Assembly: GCA_031262125.1 (NCBI GenBank)
Contig: JAISII010000123.1
Location: 1 to 10,454, forward strand
Source of the DNA: Oscillospiraceae bacterium
Lineage (GTDB): Bacteria > Bacillota > Clostridia > Oscillospirales > Acutalibacteraceae
Reading direction: 5' to 3'
Length of the DNA stretch: 10,454 bases
Positions 1 through 5,771 of the stretch are shown here, in pieces. Every line of letters starts with the position of its first letter. Positions within the stretch are counted from its first letter, which is position 1. Made by a program: the position numbers and the translations under genes. The notes below the pieces were generated by a model, which was not told the DNA's origin, did no database searches, and saw nothing but the letters and a program-made list of their open reading frames with translations.

Positions 1-1028
1 TTGCCGTTACGGGTTTGAAGCATATAGAGCTTGCCGTTTTCGATGGTGAACTCCATATCCTGCATATCTCTGTAGTGGTTCTCTAAACGCTTTGTAATAG
101 CAACGAACTCTTTGTAAACCTCGGGCATATCATTCTCAAGCTGAGAAATGTGGTTGGGTGTACGAACACCTGCAACAACGTCTTCGCCCTGTGCGTTAAT
201 AAGATATTCGCCGTAAAGCCCGTTTTCGCCGGTTGAAGGGTCACGTGTAAATGCAACACCTGTGCCGGAATTGTTGTTAAGGTTACCAAATACCATCGGC
301 TGAACGTTAACGGCAGTACCCCAAGAATAAGGAATGTCGTTTTGCTGACGATAGTAGTTTGCACGGGGGTTGTCCCACGAGCGGAAAACAGCACGAATAG
401 CTTCGATAAGCTGAAGTTTGGGGTCAGAGGGGAAGTCTTCGCCTTTTTGTTCTTTATAGTACGCTTTAAAGAGTTTTACAAGCTCTTTCATATCTTCTGT
501 TTCAAGCTCGATGTCGTTTGTAACGCCCTTTTTCTCTTTAAGCTCATCAATAATAACTTCAAAACGCTTTTTGGAAATTTCCATAACAACGTCCGAGAAC
601 ATTTGAATAAAGCGACGATAAGAGTCGTAAACAAAACGTGCAAATTTGGGGTCGCTGTTGCCTGCAATCATGCCTGCTGCAACATCATCGTTTAAGCCTA
701 AGTTAAGAATAGTGTCCATCATGCCGGGCATAGAAGCACGAGCACCCGAACGAACCGATACTAAAAGCGGGTTGCTAACGTCGCCGAACTTTTTGCCGTT
801 GATTTCTTCTATCTTTGTTAAATAATCAAAAACTTCCGCTTCTATTTCGGGAGCGATTTTTCTGCCGTCGTCATAATAACGTGTGCAAGCTTCGGTTGTT
901 ACCGTAAAGCCTTGTGGAACAGGCATCCCTAAGCTGACCATTTGTGCCAAGTTTGCACCTTTGCCGCCGAGAAGCTCTTTCATTGATTCGTTACCTTCCG
1001 AAAAAAGGTAAACATACTTTTGTGCCAT
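1..1028 (-). CDS. ppdK: Pyruvate, phosphate dikinase, N-terminal part (cut by left edge)
   Basis: This enzyme interconverts pyruvate + ATP + phosphate and PEP + AMP + pyrophosphate in the cytoplasm. In anaerobes it serves PPi-linked glycolysis or gluconeogenesis. Only the first 342 codons are present, out of roughly 870-880 usual for the family. They cover the ATP-grasp nucleotide-binding domain. Visible family landmarks are GGKGANL at residues 21-27, SVRSGARASMPGMMDT at 91-106, TRDPSTGE at 261-268, GEDVVAGVRTP at 281-291 and LQTR at 337-340. The phosphohistidine and PEP-binding domains lie beyond the edge. The ATG at 1028 is preceded by a near-perfect Shine-Dalgarno AGGAGGA (1035-1041) with a 6-base spacer. 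The gene appears to have its own promoter and a structured leader. The identification is very secure. Confidence 0.97.
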   Translation of the reverse strand, partial: MAQKYVYLFSEGNESMKELLGGKGANLAQMVSLGMPVPQGFTVTTEACTRYYDDGRKIAPEIEAEVFDYLTKIEEINGKKFGDVSNPLLVSVRSGARASMPGMMDTILNLGLNDDVAAGMIAGNSDPKFARFVYDSYRRFIQMFSDVVMEISKKRFEVIIDELKEKKGVTNDIELETEDMKELVKLFKAYYKEQKGEDFPSDPKLQLIEAIRAVFRSWDNPRANYYRQQNDIPYSWGTAVNVQPMVFGNLNNNSGTGVAFTRDPSTGENGLYGEYLINAQGEDVVAGVRTPNHISQLENDMPEVYKEFVAITKRLENHYRDMQDMEFTIENGKLYMLQTRNG

Positions 1029-1069
1029 TTTTCTTCCTCCTGCTAAATGTTTAGGTTTTTTATAGTTTT

Positions 1070-1101
1070 GTAAAAAATCGCATATTAATACGCTTTTTTA
1101 C
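1070..1101 (-). other. Stem-loop at the 5' end of the ppdK leader
   Basis: Inverted arms 1070-1077 and 1094-1101 (8 perfect pairs, minus strand GTAAAAAA with TTTTTTAC) enclose a second stem, 1080-1084 with 1089-1093, and a TTAA loop. A two-base bulge (1078-1079) separates the stems. The hairpin would begin about 5 bases after the predicted ppdK start site. It has no following U-tract on the minus strand, so it is not a standard terminator. A 5' mRNA-stabilising or regulatory leader structure is an inference; the AT-rich arms could also be chance. Confidence 0.35.
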
Positions 1102-1112
1102 GACCACATAAG

Positions 1113-1141
1113 ATTATAACAGATAACTGCAACTTTTTCCA
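1113..1141 (-). promoter_or_regulatory. Predicted housekeeping promoter of ppdK
   Basis: Read on the minus strand, a consensus -10 TATAAT (1113-1118) carries the extended TGn element (TGT directly before it). A -35-like TGGAAA (1136-1141, 4 of 6 consensus bases) lies 17 bases upstream. This predicts a transcript starting near 1106 and a leader of about 78 bases before the ppdK ATG. The assignment rests on motif match only. Confidence 0.5.
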
Positions 1142-1258
1142 GTGAAATTTTATAATTTTTAGCAATTTTTTAGCTTTTTTTTAAAGTTTGTTAGTTTTGT
1201 TGAACTTTTGCTTAACAATAGCCAAAATTTTATGCAACAAATACCCAAAAAATGCTGC

Positions 1259-3832
1259 TTATTCAAACACTTGCATATTTTCATCAAACAAATTAAGCCT
1301 TGCAACCAATATATGAACGTCGCCGGTTAAAAACTCTTTTATCTTTGCCGCATAGAGGTTAGGGTTAATGTTAAGCTTGCTGCCCGCAGGCAAAACGATT
1401 TTAAATTGCTCCTGCCCTATTTCGAGCTGTTTTATCGGTGCAATAAGCTCTTGAGTTTCTATTTTGCCGGACTTTGTTTTCTTCTGTGCAAAAACCTCTT
1501 TTTGTGCAAAAAACTTTTGCAGCTGTTCGGTTATTTCTTGGGTGCTGATTGTTGATGATTCAAGCGTGATTAAAAACTCTGCAAAGGCAATTTTACCCGG
1601 CTTCATAACGGGTGCTGTTACGGCAAATACGCTCAAGCCCGACGGCAAACACACATTTAGGTTTTTAATAGTATCCTTATAGCTATAGGTTGAATCTGTA
1701 AGGCGGATGTCCATACTCTCATTCTCACCCGCAAAGCCCAGCGACAGCGGCAGTGCGAACGTACAAAACGGGTGCGGGTTAAAGCCCTCAGTGTGCCAAA
1801 CGGGTATGCCGCTTTTGTGCAACGCCCGCATCATAACACGGTTTAAATCAAGATGAGAAATATATTTGCAGCCCTCGGTTTTTTTAAACCAAACTCGCAC
1901 AGTACGCTCAAAGCCTTGTGCTGTTGCAGCTATTGGCGGTGCATAGGTTGCATTTTTACTACTGTTTTCAGCCAACGGCTTAGGCGTAGCTACCTCTGCC
2001 CCGTCTGCGGTTTGCGGTGCTTCGGGTTGGTTTTGTTCGTCTTCGCTTTTCTCTTGCCAATTCTCGGGGGTCAACGAATTTGCAAGCTCTGCCTGTGCCT
2101 GCAAAAAGCTTTTTTGCACCCTATAATCCAAATGCTCCCACGGCAAAACTTCATCATAGCTGCGGCGGCGATTGGCATAAAAATGCGGGTCTATGCCGCA
2201 ATCCTCAAAAATTTGCAGCCACTTTTCAAGCGAAAAGCAATCATTCCAACCGTCGAAGTGGAATCCTCGCTCTGCCGCCAGCATCAACGCAGGCTGCAGG
2301 TTGCGGTCGCCCCGTGCAAAAACAGCTTCTAAAAAGCTGGTGTCGGCATCGTGATAATTGAACGAGATTTTTTTGGTGTTTATTGTGCTTTTAATAAGCT
2401 GCTGTTTGCGGCGTATTTCGTCCAAACTGTCCTGCGGCTCCCACTGAAAAGGTGTAAACGGCTTTGGTACAAACGACGATGCCGAAAGCGTAACCCTCAC
2501 GCCCTTGCTTTTGTTACGCATTGGTGCACTATGAAAAGCCCCTACAACATCCATACCCAGCTTTGCTATAGCTTCAATATCCTCATCTGTTTCGGTCGGC
2601 AAGCCTAACATAAAGTACAGCTTTACGGTTGTCCACCCTTTGTTAAAGGCGACTGTGCAGGTTTGCAAAAGCTGCTTCCTTGTAACATTTTTATTTATAA
2701 CATCACGCATTCGCTGGCTGCCTGCCTCGGGAGCAAAGGTCAGCCCGCTTTTTCGCACGGTGTTAATTTGGTTTACTATAGCGTCCGAAAAGCCATCAAC
2801 ACGCAGCGACGGCAGAGAAATACTCACCTTGCCGTCCTTTGTCCACGTTTGCAAGCCCTCCAGCAAATCTTCTATTTTTGAATAATCGGTCGAGCTTAAC
2901 GACGAAAGCGAAACCTCGTCATAACCTGTGTTCTCGCACAAGCAGCGGCATTGTTTTTGAATTGTCTCGATTGATTTCTCTCGTATTGGACGATAGATAA
3001 ACCCTGCTTGGCAAAAACGGCAGCCCCTAAAGCACCCTCTAAAAATCTCTTGTACTGCCCTATCGTGGATAATCTCGATATTAGGCACGACAAAGTTTTG
3101 GGGGTAAAATGCCGTGTCCAAATCTTTAATAAATCGCTTTTTTATGGTTTTTGGTGCATTGCCCAAAGGGGTAACGGCGGCAATGGTTTTGTCCTCGTTA
3201 TAATCAACATTATAAAGTGCAGGAACATACACGCCCTCTATCTGTGCCGCCGCAGTTAAAAACTCGGCTTTGCTTTTTTCTGCTTTTTTATATTCTCGGT
3301 ACAGCTCCAGCAGTTCAAGCGAAACCTCTTCCCCCTCGCCCAACACAAAAACATCAACAAACCCTGCCAGTGGTTCGGGGTTGCAGGTGCAGGGCCCGCC
3401 CGCAATTACAAGGTTTTTAAGGGTTGTCCGCTGTTCACTTAGCAACGGGATTTTCCCAAGACGCAGCATATTAAGCATATTAGTGTACGACAGCTCATAT
3501 TGCAGGGTAAACCCAAGAATATCGAAGTCTGCAAGTGCATCTCCGCTCTCTAAAGCAAATAATGGTATATTATTTTCGCTCATCTGCTCTTCCATATCAA
3601 TCCACGGGGCAAAAGCACGTTCGCACCAAACATAATCGATATTATTATACAGTGAGTACAATATTTTCATCCCCAAATGCGACATTCCGACTTCATACAC
3701 ATCGGGGAAGCAAAACGCAAAACGCACATCCACCTGCGTTTTATCTTTAACCACCGAGTTCAGCTCGCCCCCGGTGTAACGCCCCGGCTTTTGCACGTTT
3801 AGCAAAATTTTTTCTACCTGCTTGTTTATCAT
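1259..3832 (-). CDS. B12-binding-like/radical SAM protein fused to DUF2344 (TIGR03960 + TIGR03936)
   Basis: This 857-residue protein joins two families of unknown biochemical function. Residues about 35-195 resemble the cobalamin-binding-like N-domain, starting with the family-typical FPDVYEVGMSHLGMKILY; I do not see a canonical DxHxxG cobalamin motif. Residues about 255-480 are the radical SAM core with CxxxCxxC at C267, C271 and C274, the ligands of the SAM-cleaving [4Fe-4S] cluster. A polar Glu/Gln/Ala/Pro-rich linker (about 590-640) leads to a DUF2344 domain (about 643-850) beginning RVWFKKTEGCKYISHLDL. The ATG at 3832 is the first possible start: an in-frame TAA lies four codons upstream and the N-terminus matches the family. 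Its Shine-Dalgarno is weak (AGAGAG, 12 bases away). A TATATT at 3859-3864 could be a -10, but I see no good -35. From memory of clostridial genomes, this gene commonly lies near spoIVFB and the L21/L27 ribosomal genes. Confidence 0.93.
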   Translation of the reverse strand: MINKQVEKILLNVQKPGRYTGGELNSVVKDKTQVDVRFAFCFPDVYEVGMSHLGMKILYSLYNNIDYVWCERAFAPWIDMEEQMSENNIPLFALESGDALADFDILGFTLQYELSYTNMLNMLRLGKIPLLSEQRTTLKNLVIAGGPCTCNPEPLAGFVDVFVLGEGEEVSLELLELYREYKKAEKSKAEFLTAAAQIEGVYVPALYNVDYNEDKTIAAVTPLGNAPKTIKKRFIKDLDTAFYPQNFVVPNIEIIHDRAVQEIFRGCFRGCRFCQAGFIYRPIREKSIETIQKQCRCLCENTGYDEVSLSSLSSTDYSKIEDLLEGLQTWTKDGKVSISLPSLRVDGFSDAIVNQINTVRKSGLTFAPEAGSQRMRDVINKNVTRKQLLQTCTVAFNKGWTTVKLYFMLGLPTETDEDIEAIAKLGMDVVGAFHSAPMRNKSKGVRVTLSASSFVPKPFTPFQWEPQDSLDEIRRKQQLIKSTINTKKISFNYHDADTSFLEAVFARGDRNLQPALMLAAERGFHFDGWNDCFSLEKWLQIFEDCGIDPHFYANRRRSYDEVLPWEHLDYRVQKSFLQAQAELANSLTPENWQEKSEDEQNQPEAPQTADGAEVATPKPLAENSSKNATYAPPIAATAQGFERTVRVWFKKTEGCKYISHLDLNRVMMRALHKSGIPVWHTEGFNPHPFCTFALPLSLGFAGENESMDIRLTDSTYSYKDTIKNLNVCLPSGLSVFAVTAPVMKPGKIAFAEFLITLESSTISTQEITEQLQKFFAQKEVFAQKKTKSGKIETQELIAPIKQLEIGQEQFKIVLPAGSKLNINPNLYAAKIKEFLTGDVHILVARLNLFDENMQVFE

Positions 3833-3883
3833 ATGGCAAAATTACTCTCTTTCGCAGCAATATATATACTTTATTTAAAGAAC

Positions 3884-3924
3884 AAAAATGCACTTGAAAC
3901 CGCAAAAATGCGAACTCAAGTGCA
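3884..3924 (-). terminator. Rho-independent terminator of the XRE regulator gene
   Basis: On the minus strand, a 9-bp stem TGCACTTGA/TCAAGTGCA (3916-3924 with 3889-3897) is followed inward by a symmetric 3x3 internal loop (3898-3900 and 3913-3915). A 4-bp stem CGCA/TGCG and a 4-base loop (3905-3908) close it. Five T residues (3888-3884) follow directly, then GTTCTTT. It lies 77 bases beyond the XRE stop codon. It insulates the radical SAM gene, whose ATG is only 51 bases downstream. The plus-strand side has no T-tract. Confidence 0.75.
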
Positions 3925-4001
3925 CTAATTATATCAAACTGTTTTGAATTTTGCAAATTTAAATTAAGTAACAAAATTTTGCAAAAATGCTAATATAAAA
4001 T

Positions 4002-4355
4002 TCAGTTGTTAGAAAAATAGGACGGGCGTTTAAAATGGCGTTTTGCCATTGCCATTGTTTGGGTTACATAATCCTTGCCATCACTGCTGAGCTCACGGTA
4101 AGCTTCTATCAGCTTAATTTCTTCGTCCGACAGTTCCTCTATTTTAAGCTCGGTATATTTTTTGGTAACCTCAAAAAAATAATTTGGCGACACGTTTAAA
4201 ATCTCGCAAATTTTCTCCAAAGTTAAAATATCGGGCTTGCTTACGCCATTCTCCCAGTTGCTGATTGCGTTGCCGCTGACATCGAGCATTTTTGCAAGCT
4301 GTGCCTGCCGCAGGTTTGCCTGTTTGCGTGCCGATTTTAATTTTAATCCAAACAT
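4002..4355 (-). CDS. XRE/Cro-CI family helix-turn-helix transcriptional regulator
   Basis: A 117-residue cytoplasmic DNA-binding protein. Residues about 4-60 form an HTH_3 fold: LKSARKQANLRQAQLAKMLD, then the recognition helix in VSGNAISNWENG (about 26-37) and KPDILTLEKICEILNVSPNYFF. The remaining 55 residues (EELSDEEIKLIEAYRELSSDGKDYV onward in outline) are a short helical tail like that of many small phage-type repressors. No ligand-binding or protease (LexA/CI) domain is seen. The ATG at 4355 is the only plausible start: an in-frame TAG lies 15 codons upstream with no alternative initiator between. The Shine-Dalgarno is poor (GGAAG, 16 bases away). It has a strong promoter, a terminator and operator-like repeats in its leader, so it is a self-contained, probably autoregulated cassette. 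Its targets are unknown. Confidence 0.9.
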   Translation of the reverse strand: MFGLKLKSARKQANLRQAQLAKMLDVSGNAISNWENGVSKPDILTLEKICEILNVSPNYFFEVTKKYTELKIEELSDEEIKLIEAYRELSSDGKDYVTQTMAMAKRHFKRPSYFSNN

Positions 4356-4405
4356 AAATTTAAGCGGATAACTTCCACTTAAGCACCTCGCTTTATTCTA
4401 AAATT

Positions 4406-4446
4406 AACGATTAGTCGAACCACAAGTAATATAGCAAATAATCGTT
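4406..4446. promoter_or_regulatory. Operator-like inverted repeat upstream of the XRE gene
   Basis: AACGATTA (4406-4413) and TAATCGTT (4439-4446) are perfect 8-base inverted copies separated by 25 bases, both within the predicted 5' leader of the XRE gene. A related ATTACGATT (4482-4490) sits inside the spacer of its promoter. Repeated half-sites around the promoter of an XRE repressor are typical of autorepression, but the binding itself is inferred. Confidence 0.4.
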
Positions 4447-4467
4447 TAAAATCACTTTATGTTTGAT

Positions 4468-4496
4468 ATTGTAGCATTGATATTACGATTTGTAAA
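4468..4496 (-). promoter_or_regulatory. Strong predicted housekeeping promoter of the XRE gene
   Basis: On the minus strand, -35 TTTACA (4491-4496, 5 of 6) and -10 TACAAT (4468-4473, 5 of 6) are spaced exactly 17 bases apart, with an extended TGC element before the -10. The start site would be near 4461, giving a leader of about 105 bases that contains the operator-like repeat. This is one of the best sigma-A-type promoters in the window. Confidence 0.7.
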
Positions 4497-4530
4497 GCGT
4501 TTTTTACAGTATTCTTGAACTTTCGACTAT

Positions 4531-4561
4531 TTGCACAAATAAATTGTAAAATTTTGTGCAA
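4531..4561 (-). other. Hairpin directly after the M50 protease stop codon
   Basis: A perfect 9-bp inverted repeat, TTGCACAAA (4531-4539) and TTTGTGCAA (4553-4561), with a 13-base loop begins two bases past the TAA of the M50 gene. It has no U-tract on the minus strand. It is therefore either a weak or Rho-assisted terminator or a 3' mRNA-stabilising structure. The position argues for a 3'-end role. Confidence 0.4.
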
Positions 4562-4563
4562 CT

Positions 4564-5214
4564 TTAACAAACTTTTTGTTTTTGCAGCACCAGCACAAGC
4601 AGAAGATAAACCGAAATAAACAGCAGCGAAAAATTATAAGGCGAATTAAAAAGCAGCAAAATCCCAAAAACAGCCGTGGGCAACAAAATAACTACCGTTA
4701 AAATACTGATGATTGTGTTAACCGTTGCATCACTGAAAAATTTTTCAAGCGTAAAAGCAAGTGCCTGCCCGCCGTCAAGCGAAATTACAGGCAGCAAATT
4801 AAAACACGCCATCCCCAAATTTATTATGCAAAAAATCAAAAACACTTCGGTTTTAAACACTGCAAACAGCACTGTGCAAACAACCGCCGTTATCAGGTTA
4901 ACACAAGGTCCTGCAAGGGTTATGAGCATATTTTGCCTGTAGGTTCTTGAGCCTCTGTCGGGGTCTTCTATCACAATTTCAAACAGCCTGTATGCAACCG
5001 ACTTTGGCGGGGTTTTAAGCAGCAGCATTGCCGCCAAATGCCCAAGTTCGTGCACCAATACCGCTAATATGCAAAACGAAAATCTGCCCGCAGTATCAAG
5101 CAACAAAACAAGCGTAAAAAAAGCCACCGCCAAAAAGCTTATTTTAAGCTTAATGCCAAATACAAAAAAGCTCAGATAGCTTGTTTTTTTTGCGAATTTA
5201 TCAAGCCTCATCAT
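4564..5214 (-). CDS. M50 site-2-type intramembrane metalloprotease, SpoIVFB-like
   Basis: A membrane zinc protease of about 216 residues. It shows the zinc-binding HELGH at residues 55-59 inside a membrane segment, and the second M50 motif NLLPVISLDGG (139-149), where D147 is the expected third metal ligand. About six hydrophobic segments span the protein, ending in a short basic tail. This is the length and layout of SpoIVFB, which in Bacillus cleaves pro-sigma-K in the outer forespore membrane. No CBS or PDZ domain is present. I chose the ATG at 5214 (or the adjacent ATG at 5211). It overlaps the upstream gene's TGA by 14 bases with no independent Shine-Dalgarno, implying translational coupling; an earlier in-frame ATG at 5262 would give an unlikely N-terminus. 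Some clostridia lack pro-sigma-K processing, so the substrate is uncertain. The catalytic residues look intact. Confidence 0.88.
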   Translation of the reverse strand: MMRLDKFAKKTSYLSFFVFGIKLKISFLAVAFFTLVLLLDTAGRFSFCILAVLVHELGHLAAMLLLKTPPKSVAYRLFEIVIEDPDRGSRTYRQNMLITLAGPCVNLITAVVCTVLFAVFKTEVFLIFCIINLGMACFNLLPVISLDGGQALAFTLEKFFSDATVNTIISILTVVILLPTAVFGILLLFNSPYNFSLLFISVYLLLVLVLQKQKVC

Positions 5215-5647
5215 TGGTAGCAAGGTTTGCATTAACGCTGTTTGCAGTGGTAGAGGGCACAACGCCGTTAATTATGCCGCCCGGCAAGTCGGAGATGAAA
5301 ACCGAATTGTTAATTTGTGCCGTGTACCAGCCCTTTATTTGCTCATAAATCGGCGGGCTGATTTCTTTAAAAGTATAAACGGTGGCAACTGCGGCAACAC
5401 AAAGTACAATTTGTATAATCAGCAGCCACGGTTTGTTGATTTTTTTTGCGTTTTTAAAATGCAAAGGCGTATGTGCAGACTTGCTTTGCAAACCGTCGTC
5501 GCCCGTTTTGCCGCTGTCGCTTTCGGCATCGGTAAAAGTATACACCTCGGGCTTGCTGGAGTTCTTCCAATCGTCGTCGTAAACAATAAAATCTTTTCGC
5601 TCGTTGCTGAACATTTTATTGCTGTTTTGCTCATTTTTTTCGGGCAT
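5201..5647 (-). CDS. Single-pass membrane protein, possible minimal SpoIVFA-like partner of the M50 protease
   Basis: A 148-residue protein. Residues 1-70 are polar and acidic and probably cytoplasmic. One hydrophobic segment spans about 73-93 (PWLLIIQIVLCVAAVATVYT). About 50 residues follow on the outer side, beginning with the KEISPPIYEQIKGWYTAQI region. The juxtamembrane YEQIKGWYTAQI stretch resembles what follows the membrane anchor in clostridial SpoIVFA/M23-type proteins, but the LytM/M23 domain usually found after it is absent. The ATG at 5647 has a good Shine-Dalgarno GAGGTG (5654-5659, 6-base spacer); a GTG three codons earlier overlaps that site. The stop overlaps the M50 start, so the two are made together. 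SpoIVFA anchors and inhibits SpoIVFB in Bacillus. That role here is inferred from order, topology and promoter, not from clear homology. Confidence 0.75.
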   Translation of the reverse strand: MPEKNEQNSNKMFSNERKDFIVYDDDWKNSSKPEVYTFTDAESDSGKTGDDGLQSKSAHTPLHFKNAKKINKPWLLIIQIVLCVAAVATVYTFKEISPPIYEQIKGWYTAQINNSVFISDLPGGIINGVVPSTTANSVNANLATNDEA

Positions 5648-5667
5648 CGTTATCACCTCACACTACA

Positions 5668-5697
5668 AATGTATGCGGCAATAAATGCTAATAGTAC
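5668..5697 (-). promoter_or_regulatory. Predicted sigma-E (mother-cell sporulation) promoter
   Basis: On the minus strand, GTACTATT (5690-5697) and CATACATT (5668-5675) are separated by 14 bases. The Bacillus sigma-E consensus is roughly KMATATT, 13-15 bases, then CATACANT. The -10 matches fully and the -35 differs at one base. The predicted start is close to 5661, leaving a very short leader just ahead of the Shine-Dalgarno. spoIVFA-spoIVFB is transcribed by sigma-E in Bacillus, so motif and gene content agree. Confidence 0.6.
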
Positions 5698-5701
5698 AAG
5701 T

Positions 5702-5733
5702 TTAGGCACCGCAAAATTAATTGCCGTGCCTAA
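5702..5733 (-). other. Strong hairpin between nfnB and the SpoIVFA-like gene (possible terminator)
   Basis: Arms TTAGGCAC (5702-5709) and GTGCCTAA (5726-5733) pair perfectly. After a single mismatch, GCAA (5711-5714) pairs with TTGC (5721-5724) around a 6-base loop. It lies 38 bases after the nfnB stop and just ahead of the sigma-E-like promoter, where an operon terminator is expected. On the minus strand it is followed by ACTTGTACT rather than a T-run, so intrinsic termination would be inefficient. An AT-only 16-base perfect palindrome (5736-5751) adjoins it. Confidence 0.5.
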
Positions 5734-5771
5734 TTAAAATTTATAAATTTTTAATGTTTTAAAAACTGATT

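Noticed and set aside
342..695. Plus-strand open frame within ppdK
   Set aside because: It is antisense to highly conserved ppdK codons and low in complexity; no ribosome site was noted.
1197..1218. Imperfect hairpin after the radical SAM stop as its terminator
   Set aside because: The stem has one mismatch and one G-U pair, is AT-rich, and has no T-run on the minus strand.
3747..3974. Open reading frame of 75 codons overlapping the start of the radical SAM gene
   Set aside because: It runs through the intrinsic terminator and the start of a conserved gene in another frame, with no family resemblance; it is a shadow.
3949..3984. Direct repeat of AATTTTGCAAA near the XRE 3' end
   Set aside because: Only two copies of a common AT-rich word that recurs throughout the window; not a CRISPR array or insertion-site duplication.
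5215..5262. Earlier ATG (5262) for the M50 protease
   Set aside because: It would add a 16-residue extension lying inside the upstream coding sequence, with no ribosome site and an atypical N-terminus.
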